Assembly (NCBI RefSeq): GCF_041432775.1
Contig: NZ_JAPWAG010000005.1
Span: forward strand, 1 to 64,000
DNA length: 64,000 nt
Direction of reading: 5' to 3'
From: Pauljensenia sp902373545
Lineage (GTDB): Bacteria; Actinomycetota; Actinomycetes; Actinomycetales; Actinomycetaceae
This document shows positions 52,201 through 60,398 of this stretch, piece after piece. Both the position numbers and the translations under genes were made by a program. Every line of letters starts with the position of its first letter. Within the stretch, counting starts at the first letter, position 1. The notes under the pieces were generated by a model that saw nothing but the letters and a program-made list of their open reading frames with translations, did not search any database and had not been told where the DNA came from.

Positions 52201-52249
52201 CCCCGGCCTCGTTCCAGGTGGCGCGGGTGCGTGGGGGACGAGGCCGGGG
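52201..52249. terminator. Terminator hairpin from inverted copies of the 13-mer
   Basis: CCCCGGCCTCGT (52201-52212) pairs with ACGAGGCCGGGG (52238-52249), a 12-bp stem downstream of the asparaginase gene. The right arm is the exact motif and the left has one change. Confidence 0.7.
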
Positions 52250-52260
52250 CGGGGGCACGC

Positions 52261-53259
52261 TTAGTCCTGCGGGGTGAGCTCCCCGGCGATGGACGTGTCC
52301 ATCCAGCGCGCGAAGTCCGCGCCGCGCGCTCCCTGCGAGAGCAGGAAGACGGTCTTGGCGTAGAGGGCTTCGAGCGTCATGTCGTGGGCGCCGACCGCGC
52401 CGAGCTTAGCCAGGGCGTTTCCGGCCTCGTAGTGGCCGAGCATGACCTCAGCCTGGTAGCACTGGGAGGCCACGATGATCGGCACATCGGCCTGGGCGAG
52501 CTCCTCCAGCACCGCGACCAGCCCGGGTTCGGAGGCGGGGATGTTACCCACGCCGAAGGTGCGCAGGATGAGGGCGTCCGGGTGGGGCGTCGTCATCGCG
52601 CGCAGGCGCGCGGCGCTCATGCCCGGGACGACGTCGATGACGGCGACGTCCTGGCGCGCGTACGGGCTCGGATCCTGCCAGCCGGTGCCCGGCTGGGGCG
52701 CGCCGTACCAGCGCCACGGAGCGCCCGTGCGGGCCATGGGCGACACGGAGGGCGACTCGAAGCCGCGGAAGGCCCACGACGAGGTCTTAGTGGCCCGGTT
52801 GCCGGCCAGGAGCTTGTGCCCGAAGAACAGCATGACCCCGCGCGCGTGGCGTGACATCGCGGCGCGCAGCGCACCCGTGACGTTCGCCGACGCGTCCGAG
52901 CCGACGACGCCGAGCGGGTACTGGGAGCCGGTCAGGACGACCGGCTTGCCCATGCTCGCCAGCGCGTAGGACAGGGCCGCAGCCGAGTAGGCCATCGTGT
53001 CCGTGCCATGCAGGACCAGGAAGGCGTCGGCCTCATCCGCGTGCGCGGTGATGTCGTCGATGATGGCCTGCCAGTCCTCGGGGGTTGCCTCCGAGGAGTC
53101 GATGAGCGGGTCCAGGGTGGACATCGTGATGTTCTGGGCCAGCTCGATGCCCTCGAGCTGGGAGCCGAACCATCCCTGCAGGTCAGCGCCGGGGCGCAGG
53201 CCCTCGGGGGAGTCGACCATGCCGATGGTTCCACCCGCATACGTGACGTGAAGACGCAC
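52261..53259 (-). CDS. ansA: L-asparaginase, type I-like
   Basis: 332 aa, no signal peptide. YAGGTIGM carries the first catalytic Thr and FLVLHGTDTMAYSAAAL the second Thr-Asp pair; LTGSQYPLG and ILRTFGVGNIP are further family motifs. It hydrolyses asparagine to aspartate and ammonia in the cytoplasm. GTG start with AAAGGA upstream. Just downstream of a decayed amino-acid permease, probably its former importer. Confidence 0.92.
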   Translation of the reverse strand: MRLHVTYAGGTIGMVDSPEGLRPGADLQGWFGSQLEGIELAQNITMSTLDPLIDSSEATPEDWQAIIDDITAHADEADAFLVLHGTDTMAYSAAALSYALASMGKPVVLTGSQYPLGVVGSDASANVTGALRAAMSRHARGVMLFFGHKLLAGNRATKTSSWAFRGFESPSVSPMARTGAPWRWYGAPQPGTGWQDPSPYARQDVAVIDVVPGMSAARLRAMTTPHPDALILRTFGVGNIPASEPGLVAVLEELAQADVPIIVASQCYQAEVMLGHYEAGNALAKLGAVGAHDMTLEALYAKTVFLLSQGARGADFARWMDTSIAGELTPQD

Positions 53260-53272
53260 TGTTCGTCCTTTC

Positions 53273-53686
53273 TCAGTCGCCCGCCACCAGAGTTTCCTCG
53301 CCCTGCAGCGAGGCGGCGGCCTCGTCCGTCAGGTTACCAACGCGACCGCGCACGTAGTACCAGCCGACGACCATGAGGACGATGACCTGCATGATGTCGG
53401 CCGCGTGAGGCACGCCGATGCGAGAGAAGAAGGAAACGAAGGGGGAGACTTCCGACGAGTAGGCGTTGTAGGGCAGCGCCAGGGCGAAGAGAACGACGGA
53501 GCCGACGTAGAAGAAGAAAATACGGATAACCATCGAGTTGATGGCCTTGGGCAGGATTGTCGCGGCGTCCTTGGCCTCGCCCGCCGCGACGCCCATGAAG
53601 ATGAGGATCGTCGCGACCTTGATCATTGCGAACCAGAACTCAGCCTCACCGAAGGCCTTGACGCTCATCATGTTGAGGACGAACAC
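53273..53686 (-). pseudogene. Amino-acid permease remnant with in-frame deletions
   Basis: The 137-codon frame reads SVKAFGEAEFWFAMIKVATIL (middle helix of APC-family permeases) and jumps to AGEAKDAATILPKAINSMVIRI. It continues to SPFVSFFSRIGVPHAADIMQVIVLM and jumps again to WYYVRGRV, a C-terminal segment. The N-terminal third and at least two internal blocks are gone from a ~480-residue protein, so it cannot transport. Proximity to asparaginase suggests an AnsP-type asparagine permease. Confidence 0.75.
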
Positions 53687-53758
53687 GAGGCCTCGGCGCG
53701 CTCGCGGGGCTCGTCTCCTCCGCCCGGTGGTGTGATCGGATTAATGCGGTAATCTCAG

Positions 53759-54607
53759 ATGGTGAAGCGAATTGATCCCCATACTCATAGTGCTTATTCG
53801 GATGGAACAGACACGCCCGCGCAGCTCCTGGCGATTGCTGCCCGCGCCGGGCTGGACACAATCGCCCTGACGGACCATGACACGACCGCCGGATGGGACG
53901 AGGCCGTGGCTGCCGTCGCCGACACCGGCGTCACCCTCATCCGGGGTGCGGAAATGTCCTGCTCAGCATCGGGCATCACCGTGCACCTGCTGGCCTACCT
54001 TTTCGACCCGGCCAGCCCCGGCCTCGTCGATAATTTCCGGCGAACCCGGGAGGACCGCGAGACGCGCGCCCTCCGCATGGTCGAGAACCTGAGCGCGGAC
54101 TACCCGATCACGTGGGAGGACGTGCTCGCTTTCGCGCCCGAGGGTGGCCCCGTGGGACGTCCGCACATCGCCGACGCGCTCGTCGCCGCCGGTGCTTTCC
54201 CCGACCGCAGCGCCGCATTCGTCAAGGCCCTGCACCCGTCGGGTCCCTACTACGTGCACCACTGGGCACCCGACCCGGTCGAAGCGGTGCGCTGCGTGCG
54301 TGAGGCCGGGGGAGTGCCCGTCTTGGCGCATCCGCGCGCCCGCAAGCGCCAGCGCCTGCTGCCCGAGGAAACCATCGCGCAGATGGCCCAGGCGGGCCTC
54401 TTCGGTATCGAGCGTAACCACCGCGACCACGCTCCTGAGGATCGCGCCGACGTTGACCGCATCGCCAGGGAATTGGGGCTCGCGGAGTTTGGATCCTCCG
54501 ACTACCACGGCAGCGGCAAGCCCAACCGTATCGGCGAAAACACGACTGACCCCGACGTGATCGCCGAGCTCATCGCTCAGGGGCATATCGAGGTGGTAGC
54601 ACCGTGA
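53759..54607 (+). CDS. PHP-domain phosphoesterase (RNase AM/TrpH-like)
   Basis: 282 aa. RIDPHTHSAYSDGT (HxH), LTDHDTT, RGAEMSC, VLAHPR and SDYHG give the trinuclear metal site of PHP proteins; the size and HADGFERN-type loop (FGIERNH) fit 3',5'-nucleoside bisphosphate phosphatase/5'-3' exonuclease relatives. TAATCT at 53750-53755 implies a transcript start near 53762, a GTG two codons into this frame, so the true start may be there. marC overlaps its stop. Confidence 0.88.
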   Translation: MVKRIDPHTHSAYSDGTDTPAQLLAIAARAGLDTIALTDHDTTAGWDEAVAAVADTGVTLIRGAEMSCSASGITVHLLAYLFDPASPGLVDNFRRTREDRETRALRMVENLSADYPITWEDVLAFAPEGGPVGRPHIADALVAAGAFPDRSAAFVKALHPSGPYYVHHWAPDPVEAVRCVREAGGVPVLAHPRARKRQRLLPEETIAQMAQAGLFGIERNHRDHAPEDRADVDRIARELGLAEFGSSDYHGSGKPNRIGENTTDPDVIAELIAQGHIEVVAP

Positions 54608-55233
54608 GCTTCTTCGACGTTGCTCTCTTTGCCACGGCCTTCACGACGCTGACGGTCATCATGGACCCGATCGGCACCGTGCCGATCTTCCTGGGACTGA
54701 CCTCCCGCTACTCCCAGCACAAGCAGCGGCGGGCCGCGATCCAAGCGACCTCGGTGTCTTTCGGGGTCATCCTCACCTTCGCTATCCTGGGCGGCCAGAT
54801 CCTGCGCCTCCTCCACATCTCGATGGAGGCTCTCCAGCTCTCCGGCGGCGTCCTGCTGTTCCTGGTCGCCATGGAGCTCCTCATGGGAACCGACTCTGGG
54901 GCGCCCGACACGGGCGATGAGAACGTCAACGTCGCGCTCGTGCCGCTGGGGACCCCGCTGCTGGCTGGCCCCGGCTCGATCGTCGCCGTGATGGTGGCCG
55001 TCGGCCAGGCTGGAGCGAACGTCGGCTCGTGGGTTGCCGTCGTGCTCGCCGTTATCCTCGCGCACGTCGTTATGTGGTTGACCATGCGTTTCTCGCTCAT
55101 GCTCTCTCGGCTCCTGGGCCCGGGCGGCATCATGCTGTTGACCAAGATCTCAGGTTTGTTGCTCGCCGCCATCGCAACGCAGCTCATCATGGAGGGAATC
55201 TTCATGTTTATCGCGTCAGCGCAGGGATCTTGA
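54604..55233 (+). CDS. MarC-family integral membrane protein
   Basis: 209 aa, six helices. FTTLTVIMDPIGTVPIFLGLT and VALVPLGTPLLAGPGSI are the two half-site signatures of MarC/UPF0056. Substrate unknown. The GTG start overlaps the PHP gene stop (GTGA), so translation is coupled. Confidence 0.9.
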   Translation: MSFFDVALFATAFTTLTVIMDPIGTVPIFLGLTSRYSQHKQRRAAIQATSVSFGVILTFAILGGQILRLLHISMEALQLSGGVLLFLVAMELLMGTDSGAPDTGDENVNVALVPLGTPLLAGPGSIVAVMVAVGQAGANVGSWVAVVLAVILAHVVMWLTMRFSLMLSRLLGPGGIMLLTKISGLLLAAIATQLIMEGIFMFIASAQGS

Positions 55234-55242
55234 GGTCATTCG

Positions 55243-55261
55243 GGCCGGTAAGATTACCCGG
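55243..55261 (+). terminator. Weak hairpin after marC
   Basis: CCGGTAA/TTACCCGG with a short loop and one bulge about 16 bp after the stop. Low stability. Confidence 0.35.
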
Positions 55262-55435
55262 TATTTGAGCTCAATTTTTACTGCCTGTGCAGGCTGATGG
55301 AGTGTGATTTAAGAAAAACCCTTCTCCATGGTCAGGAAGTGTTGTAGGGTAAGGGTCAAGGCCGTGACATGATGCCGCGCGCGTCGGTCAGGGTCATGCA
55401 CTACATCCCTCATCACATCCGTTTCAGGAGAGATC

Positions 55436-56056
55436 ATGAAGAAGACGACTGCCTCCGTGTTCGCCGCGACCGCGGCTTTTGGCATCATCGCTGCTTCCGC
55501 CGGCATCGCTTTCGCCGCTGAGTCCCCGATCGGCGATGGCGCGAAGGGCAACCCTTCCATTGGTGAGCCGTCGAAGGGCAACCCCTCCATCGGTCAGCCC
55601 ACCCCCGAGCCGTCCGCTCCCAGCGTTGGCCCCGAGAATCCGATGCCCACCCCCGAGCCCTCCGCTCCCAGCGTTGGCCCCGAGAATCCGATGCCCACCC
55701 CCGAGCCGTCCAACCCCACCCCCGAGGGTCCCTCGGAAGAGCCGACCCCCGAGCCCATGACCCCCGGCACTCGCGTGCCCGGTGGCGAGACGCCCGCCCC
55801 CAATGAGGAGCCCTCCGCTCCTGAGCCGGCTGCCCCCGGCACGGGCACCAGCGTGACCACCCGCGGCGAGGTGACGAAGGGTAACAGCCCTGCCCCCGTG
55901 AGTGCGCGCACCGGCATTCGTAACACGAACGCCCCCGCCGACACCTCCGCTCCGATGCTGGCGAACACCGGCTCCTCCGCGACCATCGCCGCGGGCGCTG
56001 GCGCCATCGCCCTTGCCGGCGGTGTGACCCTCGTGATCGCTCGCAAGCGTCACTGA
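55436..56056 (+). CDS. Sortase-anchored proline-rich surface protein (LAxTG)
   Basis: 206 aa. A signal peptide (KKTTASVFAATAAFGIIAASAGIAFA) is followed by a Pro/Glu/Ser-rich stalk containing a 16-residue tandem repeat. The end is LANTG, a hydrophobic helix (AAGAGAIALAGGVTLVI) and ARKRH. LAxTG rather than LPxTG is the motif assigned to class E sortases of high-GC actinobacteria. It probably spaces or decorates the wall; no folded binding domain is seen. AGGAGAG precedes the ATG. Confidence 0.85.
   Translation: MKKTTASVFAATAAFGIIAASAGIAFAAESPIGDGAKGNPSIGEPSKGNPSIGQPTPEPSAPSVGPENPMPTPEPSAPSVGPENPMPTPEPSNPTPEGPSEEPTPEPMTPGTRVPGGETPAPNEEPSAPEPAAPGTGTSVTTRGEVTKGNSPAPVSARTGIRNTNAPADTSAPMLANTGSSATIAAGAGAIALAGGVTLVIARKRH
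55598..55693 (+). repeat. Two 48-bp tandem repeats in the surface-protein stalk
   Basis: Two adjacent, almost identical 48-bp units encode PTPEPSAPSVGPENPM, and a third partial unit (PTPEPS) follows. Copy number may vary between strains by slippage. Confidence 0.85.
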
Positions 56057-56079
56057 GGCGCGCGCGCCTGACAAACATT

Positions 56080-56116
56080 GCGGGCCCGCTCCAAGGGAGC
56101 GGGCCCGCATTTTGTC
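56080..56116 (+). terminator. Strong intrinsic terminator
   Basis: GCGGGCCCGCTCC and GGAGCGGGCCCGC form a 13-bp perfect stem with an AAG loop, followed by ATTTTGTC; GACAAA/TTTGTC can extend it. Confidence 0.9.
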
Positions 56117-56750
56117 TGGTTTGCGCAGTTCGGACGGGATTCGTGAACAAATGTGCAGAGAGGATCCGCAGATTTGTAACGGAAACTAGGTGTTTCACCT
56201 TGAAATGATGTGCGCGTCACATGCACAATGGGGGTACCGAAAGTCACCATGAATTGAGCCCTCATGATGAACCGGTGATGGAAAGTGGCATCGCTCAATC
56301 GAGGGGTGCCACTTTCCTGTATATGCGTCCCTGCGGTGAGTGCCCCCGCAGGGACGCGCCTCTGCGGACCCGTTGCCACCTCGGGGTGCCCGCGGATCGA
56401 CTCGCGGCAGTGCGTTGAGACGCTCCGTCCGTTCTCGTGCGGCTGGTGTGCATCCCGTAACGGCCTGCTCGCCCTTCCTGTTCGACGGGATTCGGTGTTG
56501 TCGGGCGTGCCCCTCGTCTTGGGGTGGGTGGACAGCGGTGGTATGTCAGTTTCGCTGTAGGGTTGGGTCTTAAGTCATGGGGTGCGTCGAGGGGGTGTGG
56601 TCGGTCACGCGACGGGAGGTGGTGAATATCCCAGAGGCTGTTCAAAACAGGGAATTAGCTGCGCGGATAGGTAATCTCTAAGGCGAGGCCCGATCCCAAC
56701 CCGGGGCTCGCCGCTTGGCGGGAGGGCATAGGTACAAAAAAGGAAGTCAT
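56117..56750. other. 634-bp gap before glgP
   Basis: No convincing gene: frames here lack start signals and recognisable protein. It contains two strong hairpins (56280-56357), a GGATAGGTAAT motif (56665-56675) shared with the 19-bp array at 26712-26825, and AAGGAAG ahead of glgP. It could hold a long regulated leader or a small RNA. Confidence 0.5.
56280..56357. other. Twin perfect hairpins
   Basis: GGAAAGTGGCA/TGCCACTTTCC (11 bp, 56280-56317) is followed 7 nt later by GCGTCCCTGCGG/CCGCAGGGACGC (12 bp, 56325-56357). There is no gene on either side that obviously needs a terminator here, so a structured RNA or attenuator is possible. Confidence 0.55.
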
Positions 56751-59117
56751 ATGACGCTGGATCTGACGCAGTCGCTGCCCTCGCACGTGCGTGCGACCTC
56801 CGGACGCCCCGTTGAAGACTCGACTCTGATGGAGGTGTGGCAGGGTCTGTCCGCTGCCATCGTCGATCAGATCGCCGATAACTGGGCCGCCACCACTGAG
56901 CGCTATGCCAAGGGTCGTCAGGAACACTACTTCTCTGCCGAGTTCCTCATGGGTCGCGCCCTGCTCAACAACCTGTCGAACCTCGGCCTCGTCGAGAAGG
57001 CCCGCGAAGCCCTCGCCGCCTACGGCCTCGACCTGGGTCAGGTCCTCGAAGAGGAGCCGGATGCGGCTCTCGGTAACGGTGGCCTCGGCCGCCTCGCCGC
57101 CTGCTTCCTGGACTCCTGCGCCACCCTGGACCTGCCCGTGCGCGGCTACGGCATCCTCTACCGTTACGGCCTGTTCAAGCAGCTCTTCGACAACGGCTTC
57201 CAGACCGAGCATCCGGACCCGTGGATGGAGGAGGGCTACCCCTTCGTCACCCGCCGCGAAGAGCTCGCTCGCATCGTCTCCTACGCCGACCTGACCGTGC
57301 GCGCCGTCCCCTACGACATTGCGATCACCGGCTACGGCACCAAGAACGTGGGCACCCTGCGCCTGTGGAAGGCCGAGCCTATCGAAGAGTTCGACTACGA
57401 CGCCTTCAACTCCCAGCGCTTCACTGACGCGATCATCGACCGTGAGCGCACCATGGACATCTCCCGCGTCCTGTACCCCAACGACACCACGTTCGAGGGC
57501 AAGGTCCTGCGCGTGCGCCAGCAGTACTTCTTCTGCTCCGCCTCCCTGCAGGAGATCGTCGAGAACTACGTGCGCCACCACGGCGAGGACCTCACCGGCT
57601 TCGCCGAGTTCAACGCCGTCCAGCTCAACGACACCCACCCGGTCCTCGCCATCCCCGAACTCATGCGCATCCTCATGGACGAGCACGGCCTCGGCTGGGA
57701 AGAGGCCTGGAAGGTCGTCTCCAAGACCTTCGCCTACACGAACCACACGGTTCTGGCCGAGGCCCTGGAGACCTGGGACATCCACATCTTCAACCGTCTG
57801 TTCCCGCGCATCGCCGAGATCGTCCGCGAGATCGACCGTCGCTTCCGCATCGACATGGCCGAGCGCGGCCTCGACCAGGGCACCATTGACTACATGGCCC
57901 CCGTCTCCGGCAACACCGTGCGCATGGCCTGGATCGCCTGCTACGCGTCCTACTCCATCAACGGCGTCGCCGCCCTCCACACGGAGATCATCAAGCGCGA
58001 CACCCTCAAGGAGTGGTACGCGATTTGGCCCGAGCGCTTCAACAACAAGACCAACGGCGTGACCCCGCGCCGCTGGCTGAAGCAGTGCAACCCCCGCCTG
58101 GCCGCCCTCCTCGACGAGGTCACCGGCTCCGACGCGTGGGTCCGCGACCTCACCGTGCTCTCTGACTTCACCGAGGCTGGCACCGACGAGGTGCTCACGC
58201 GCCTGGGCGAGATCAAGCATGCCAACAAGGTCGACTTCGCCGCGTGGATCAAGGAGCGCGAGGGTGTCGAGATCGATCCCGACTCGATCTTCGACGTTCA
58301 GATCAAGCGTCTGCACGAGTACAAGCGTCAGCTGCTCAACGCCTTCTACGTCCTGGACCTGTACTTCCGCATGAAGGACGACCCGACGCTGGACACCCCC
58401 AACCGCGTGTTCATCTTCGGTGCGAAGGCTGCCCCCGGCTACATCCGCGCCAAGGCCATCATCAAGCTCATCAACGCCATTGGTGAACTGGTGAACAACG
58501 ACAAGGACATCAACGGCCGCATCAAGGTCGTCTTCGTCCACAACTACAACGTCTCGCCCGCCGAGCACATCATCCCCGCCGCCGACGTCTCCGAGCAGAT
58601 CTCGATGGCTGGCAAGGAGGCCTCGGGCACGTCCAACATGAAGTTCATGATGAACGGCGCTCTCACCCTGGGCACCCTGGATGGCGCGAACGTTGAGATT
58701 CTCGAGGCCGTGGGCGCGGACAACGCCTACATCTTCGGTGCGACCGACGACGAGCTGCCCGAGCTGCGTCGCCACTACGACCCCCGTTGGCACTACGAGA
58801 ACGTCCCCGGCCTCAAGCGCGTCATCGACGCCCTGACCGACGGCACGCTCGATGACTCCAACTCCGGCTGGTTCCACGACGTGCGCCACTCGATCCTCGA
58901 GGGTGGCTACGATCCGGCCGACGTGTACTACGTCCTGGGCGACTTCGCCGCGTACCGCGAGACCAAGGATCGCATGGCCGCCGACTACCGCGACCAGAAG
59001 GCCTGGAACGCTCGCGTGTGGGCGAACATCTCCCGCTCCGGCCGTTTCTCCTCGGACCGCACGATCTCCGACTACGCTCGCGAGGTCTGGCACATTGAGG
59101 GTGAGCCGATCGACTGA
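56751..59117 (+). CDS. glgP: Glycogen/maltodextrin phosphorylase
   Basis: 788 aa GT35 enzyme. EHYFSAEFLMGRALLNNL, NGGLGRLAACFLDS, FVHNYNVSPAEHIIPAADVSEQIS and EASGTSNMKFMMNGALTLGTLDGANVEI (PLP-lysine site) are the phosphorylase signatures. It releases glucose-1-phosphate from alpha-1,4-glucans. AAGGAAG lies just before the ATG; a strong terminator follows. Confidence 0.96.
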   Translation: MTLDLTQSLPSHVRATSGRPVEDSTLMEVWQGLSAAIVDQIADNWAATTERYAKGRQEHYFSAEFLMGRALLNNLSNLGLVEKAREALAAYGLDLGQVLEEEPDAALGNGGLGRLAACFLDSCATLDLPVRGYGILYRYGLFKQLFDNGFQTEHPDPWMEEGYPFVTRREELARIVSYADLTVRAVPYDIAITGYGTKNVGTLRLWKAEPIEEFDYDAFNSQRFTDAIIDRERTMDISRVLYPNDTTFEGKVLRVRQQYFFCSASLQEIVENYVRHHGEDLTGFAEFNAVQLNDTHPVLAIPELMRILMDEHGLGWEEAWKVVSKTFAYTNHTVLAEALETWDIHIFNRLFPRIAEIVREIDRRFRIDMAERGLDQGTIDYMAPVSGNTVRMAWIACYASYSINGVAALHTEIIKRDTLKEWYAIWPERFNNKTNGVTPRRWLKQCNPRLAALLDEVTGSDAWVRDLTVLSDFTEAGTDEVLTRLGEIKHANKVDFAAWIKEREGVEIDPDSIFDVQIKRLHEYKRQLLNAFYVLDLYFRMKDDPTLDTPNRVFIFGAKAAPGYIRAKAIIKLINAIGELVNNDKDINGRIKVVFVHNYNVSPAEHIIPAADVSEQISMAGKEASGTSNMKFMMNGALTLGTLDGANVEILEAVGADNAYIFGATDDELPELRRHYDPRWHYENVPGLKRVIDALTDGTLDDSNSGWFHDVRHSILEGGYDPADVYYVLGDFAAYRETKDRMAADYRDQKAWNARVWANISRSGRFSSDRTISDYAREVWHIEGEPID

Positions 59118-59130
59118 CGCAATCGCGTAG

Positions 59131-59169
59131 GGGAGGCCCGGAACCGCATGGTTCCGGGCCTCCCTTGTT
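59131..59169 (+). terminator. Strong intrinsic terminator after glgP
   Basis: GGGAGGCCCGGAACC and GGTTCCGGGCCTCCC form a 15-bp perfect stem with a GCAT loop, followed by TTGTTA. Confidence 0.9.
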
Positions 59170-59219
59170 ACCTGGAAGAGTGTGGTTGTATCGGTCTGTG
59201 AGCCAACTGTATTAGTGGG

Positions 59220-59265
59220 TTGACACAGTTGGGAGACTGTGTCATTGTATTAGTGTATTAATACA
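59220..59265 (+). promoter_or_regulatory. GntR-operon promoter and operators
   Basis: TTGACA (59220-59225) is a perfect -35. TGACACAGT/ACTGTGTCA (59221-59244) and the 12-bp palindrome TGTATTAATACA (59254-59265) are inverted repeats, and GTATTAGTG occurs twice nearby. These suit autoregulation by the YtrA-type GntR protein encoded next. The -10 may be TTGTAT (59245-59250). Confidence 0.65.
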
Positions 59266-59287
59266 GCAAGACAGGAGGGACGCATCG

Positions 59288-59650
59288 ATGCGCATCGATG
59301 ACACCCGCCCCATCTGGATCCAGCTGGCCGACAGCTTCCGCGCCCGTATCACCGATGGGACGTGGAAACCCGGCCAGAAGATCCCCTCCGTCCGCGACCT
59401 CGCCATCGAGGCCGGCACCAACCCCAACACCGTCCAGCGAGCCCTCGCCGCCCTCGACGACGAAGGACTCACCGTCCCCAAGCGGACGGCCGGACGATAC
59501 GTCGCCACCGACGACACGGCGCTCCACGCCCTCCGCCAGGAGGACGCGCGCGCCGCAGCAGACGCCTTCATCCGCGCCTGCCGAGCCCTCGGTGTCGAGC
59601 GCGACGGTGCCCACGGCCTCGTCGATGAACGCTGGAACGTGGACCTGTAA
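59288..59650 (+). CDS. GntR-family regulator, YtrA type
   Basis: 120 aa. The winged helix (PIWIQLADSFRARITDGTWKPGQKIPSVRDLAIEAGTNPNTVQRALAALD) is followed only by a short dimerisation tail, the YtrA subfamily layout. These repress a downstream ABC operon, here the next two genes, in response to cell-envelope or antibiotic signals in relatives. AGGAGG precedes the ATG by about ten bases. Confidence 0.88.
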   Translation: MRIDDTRPIWIQLADSFRARITDGTWKPGQKIPSVRDLAIEAGTNPNTVQRALAALDDEGLTVPKRTAGRYVATDDTALHALRQEDARAAADAFIRACRALGVERDGAHGLVDERWNVDL

Positions 59651-59669
59651 ACCAGGAGGACACACTCTC

Positions 59670-60398
59670 ATGACCACCCAACCTACAGGCGCGAGCGCGG
59701 CTGGCCCCGGCCTCGTCGAGGTCACCGGCCTGACGAAGAGCTACCGCTCGACCCCAGCCCTGCGCGACTACAACCTGAGCCTTGAGTCTGGCCACATCGT
59801 CGGCCTCATGGGCCCCAACGGCTGTGGCAAGACCACGCTGCTCAAGATCCTCGCCGGAGTCCTCTCCGACTACGAGGGCGCCGTCACCATCGACGGGCAC
59901 GCGCCCGGCGTCGCCACCAAGGAGATCGTCTCCTACCTGCCCGACGCCGACTTCCTCAACACCGAGTGGACGGCAGCGGATGCGATCCGCGTCTACTCCA
60001 CGTTCTTCGCCGACTTCGACGCCGACAAGGCGGCCTCCATGGTCGACTTCTTCGGGCTGCCCACCGACCGCCGCCTCGGCGAGATGAGCAAGGGCATGGG
60101 GGAGAAGCTCCAGATCAGCCTTGTCATGTCCCGGCGCGCCCGCGTGTTCCTCCTCGACGAACCCATCAGCGGCGTCGACCCTGCCACACGCGACGTGATC
60201 CTCGACGGCATCCTGCGCGAGTTCGACCCCGCCTCGCTGCTCATCATGTCCACCCACCTCATCTCCGACATCGAACACTTCGTCGACTACGCGCTCTTCA
60301 TGAAGGACGGGCAGGTCTTCCTGCAGGGTGACGCCGACGACCTGCGCGCCTCCCACGGCGATTCCCTCGACGCCATCTTCCGGAAGGAGTACCGCTGA
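59670..60398 (+). CDS. ABC transporter ATP-binding protein (YtrB-like)
   Basis: 242 aa. Walker A GPNGCGKTT and Walker B VFLLDEPISGVDP are canonical; the signature is MSKGMGEKLQ rather than LSGGQ, as in YtrB-type ATPases whose operons are GntR-controlled. The ATP hydrolysis switch STHL is present. AGGAGG precedes the ATG. Its stop overlaps the permease start (TGATG). Confidence 0.88.
   Translation: MTTQPTGASAAGPGLVEVTGLTKSYRSTPALRDYNLSLESGHIVGLMGPNGCGKTTLLKILAGVLSDYEGAVTIDGHAPGVATKEIVSYLPDADFLNTEWTAADAIRVYSTFFADFDADKAASMVDFFGLPTDRRLGEMSKGMGEKLQISLVMSRRARVFLLDEPISGVDPATRDVILDGILREFDPASLLIMSTHLISDIEHFVDYALFMKDGQVFLQGDADDLRASHGDSLDAIFRKEYR

Noticed and set aside
6011..52249. The 13-mer as nothing but a terminator motif
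   Set aside because: More than half of the exact copies lie inside coding sequence, unpaired, in different reading frames.
6011..59717. The 13-mer as a KOPS/Chi-type oriented signal
   Set aside because: Copies are nearly balanced between strands and often paired as inverted repeats, unlike polar replication or recombination signals; a short window cannot exclude it fully.
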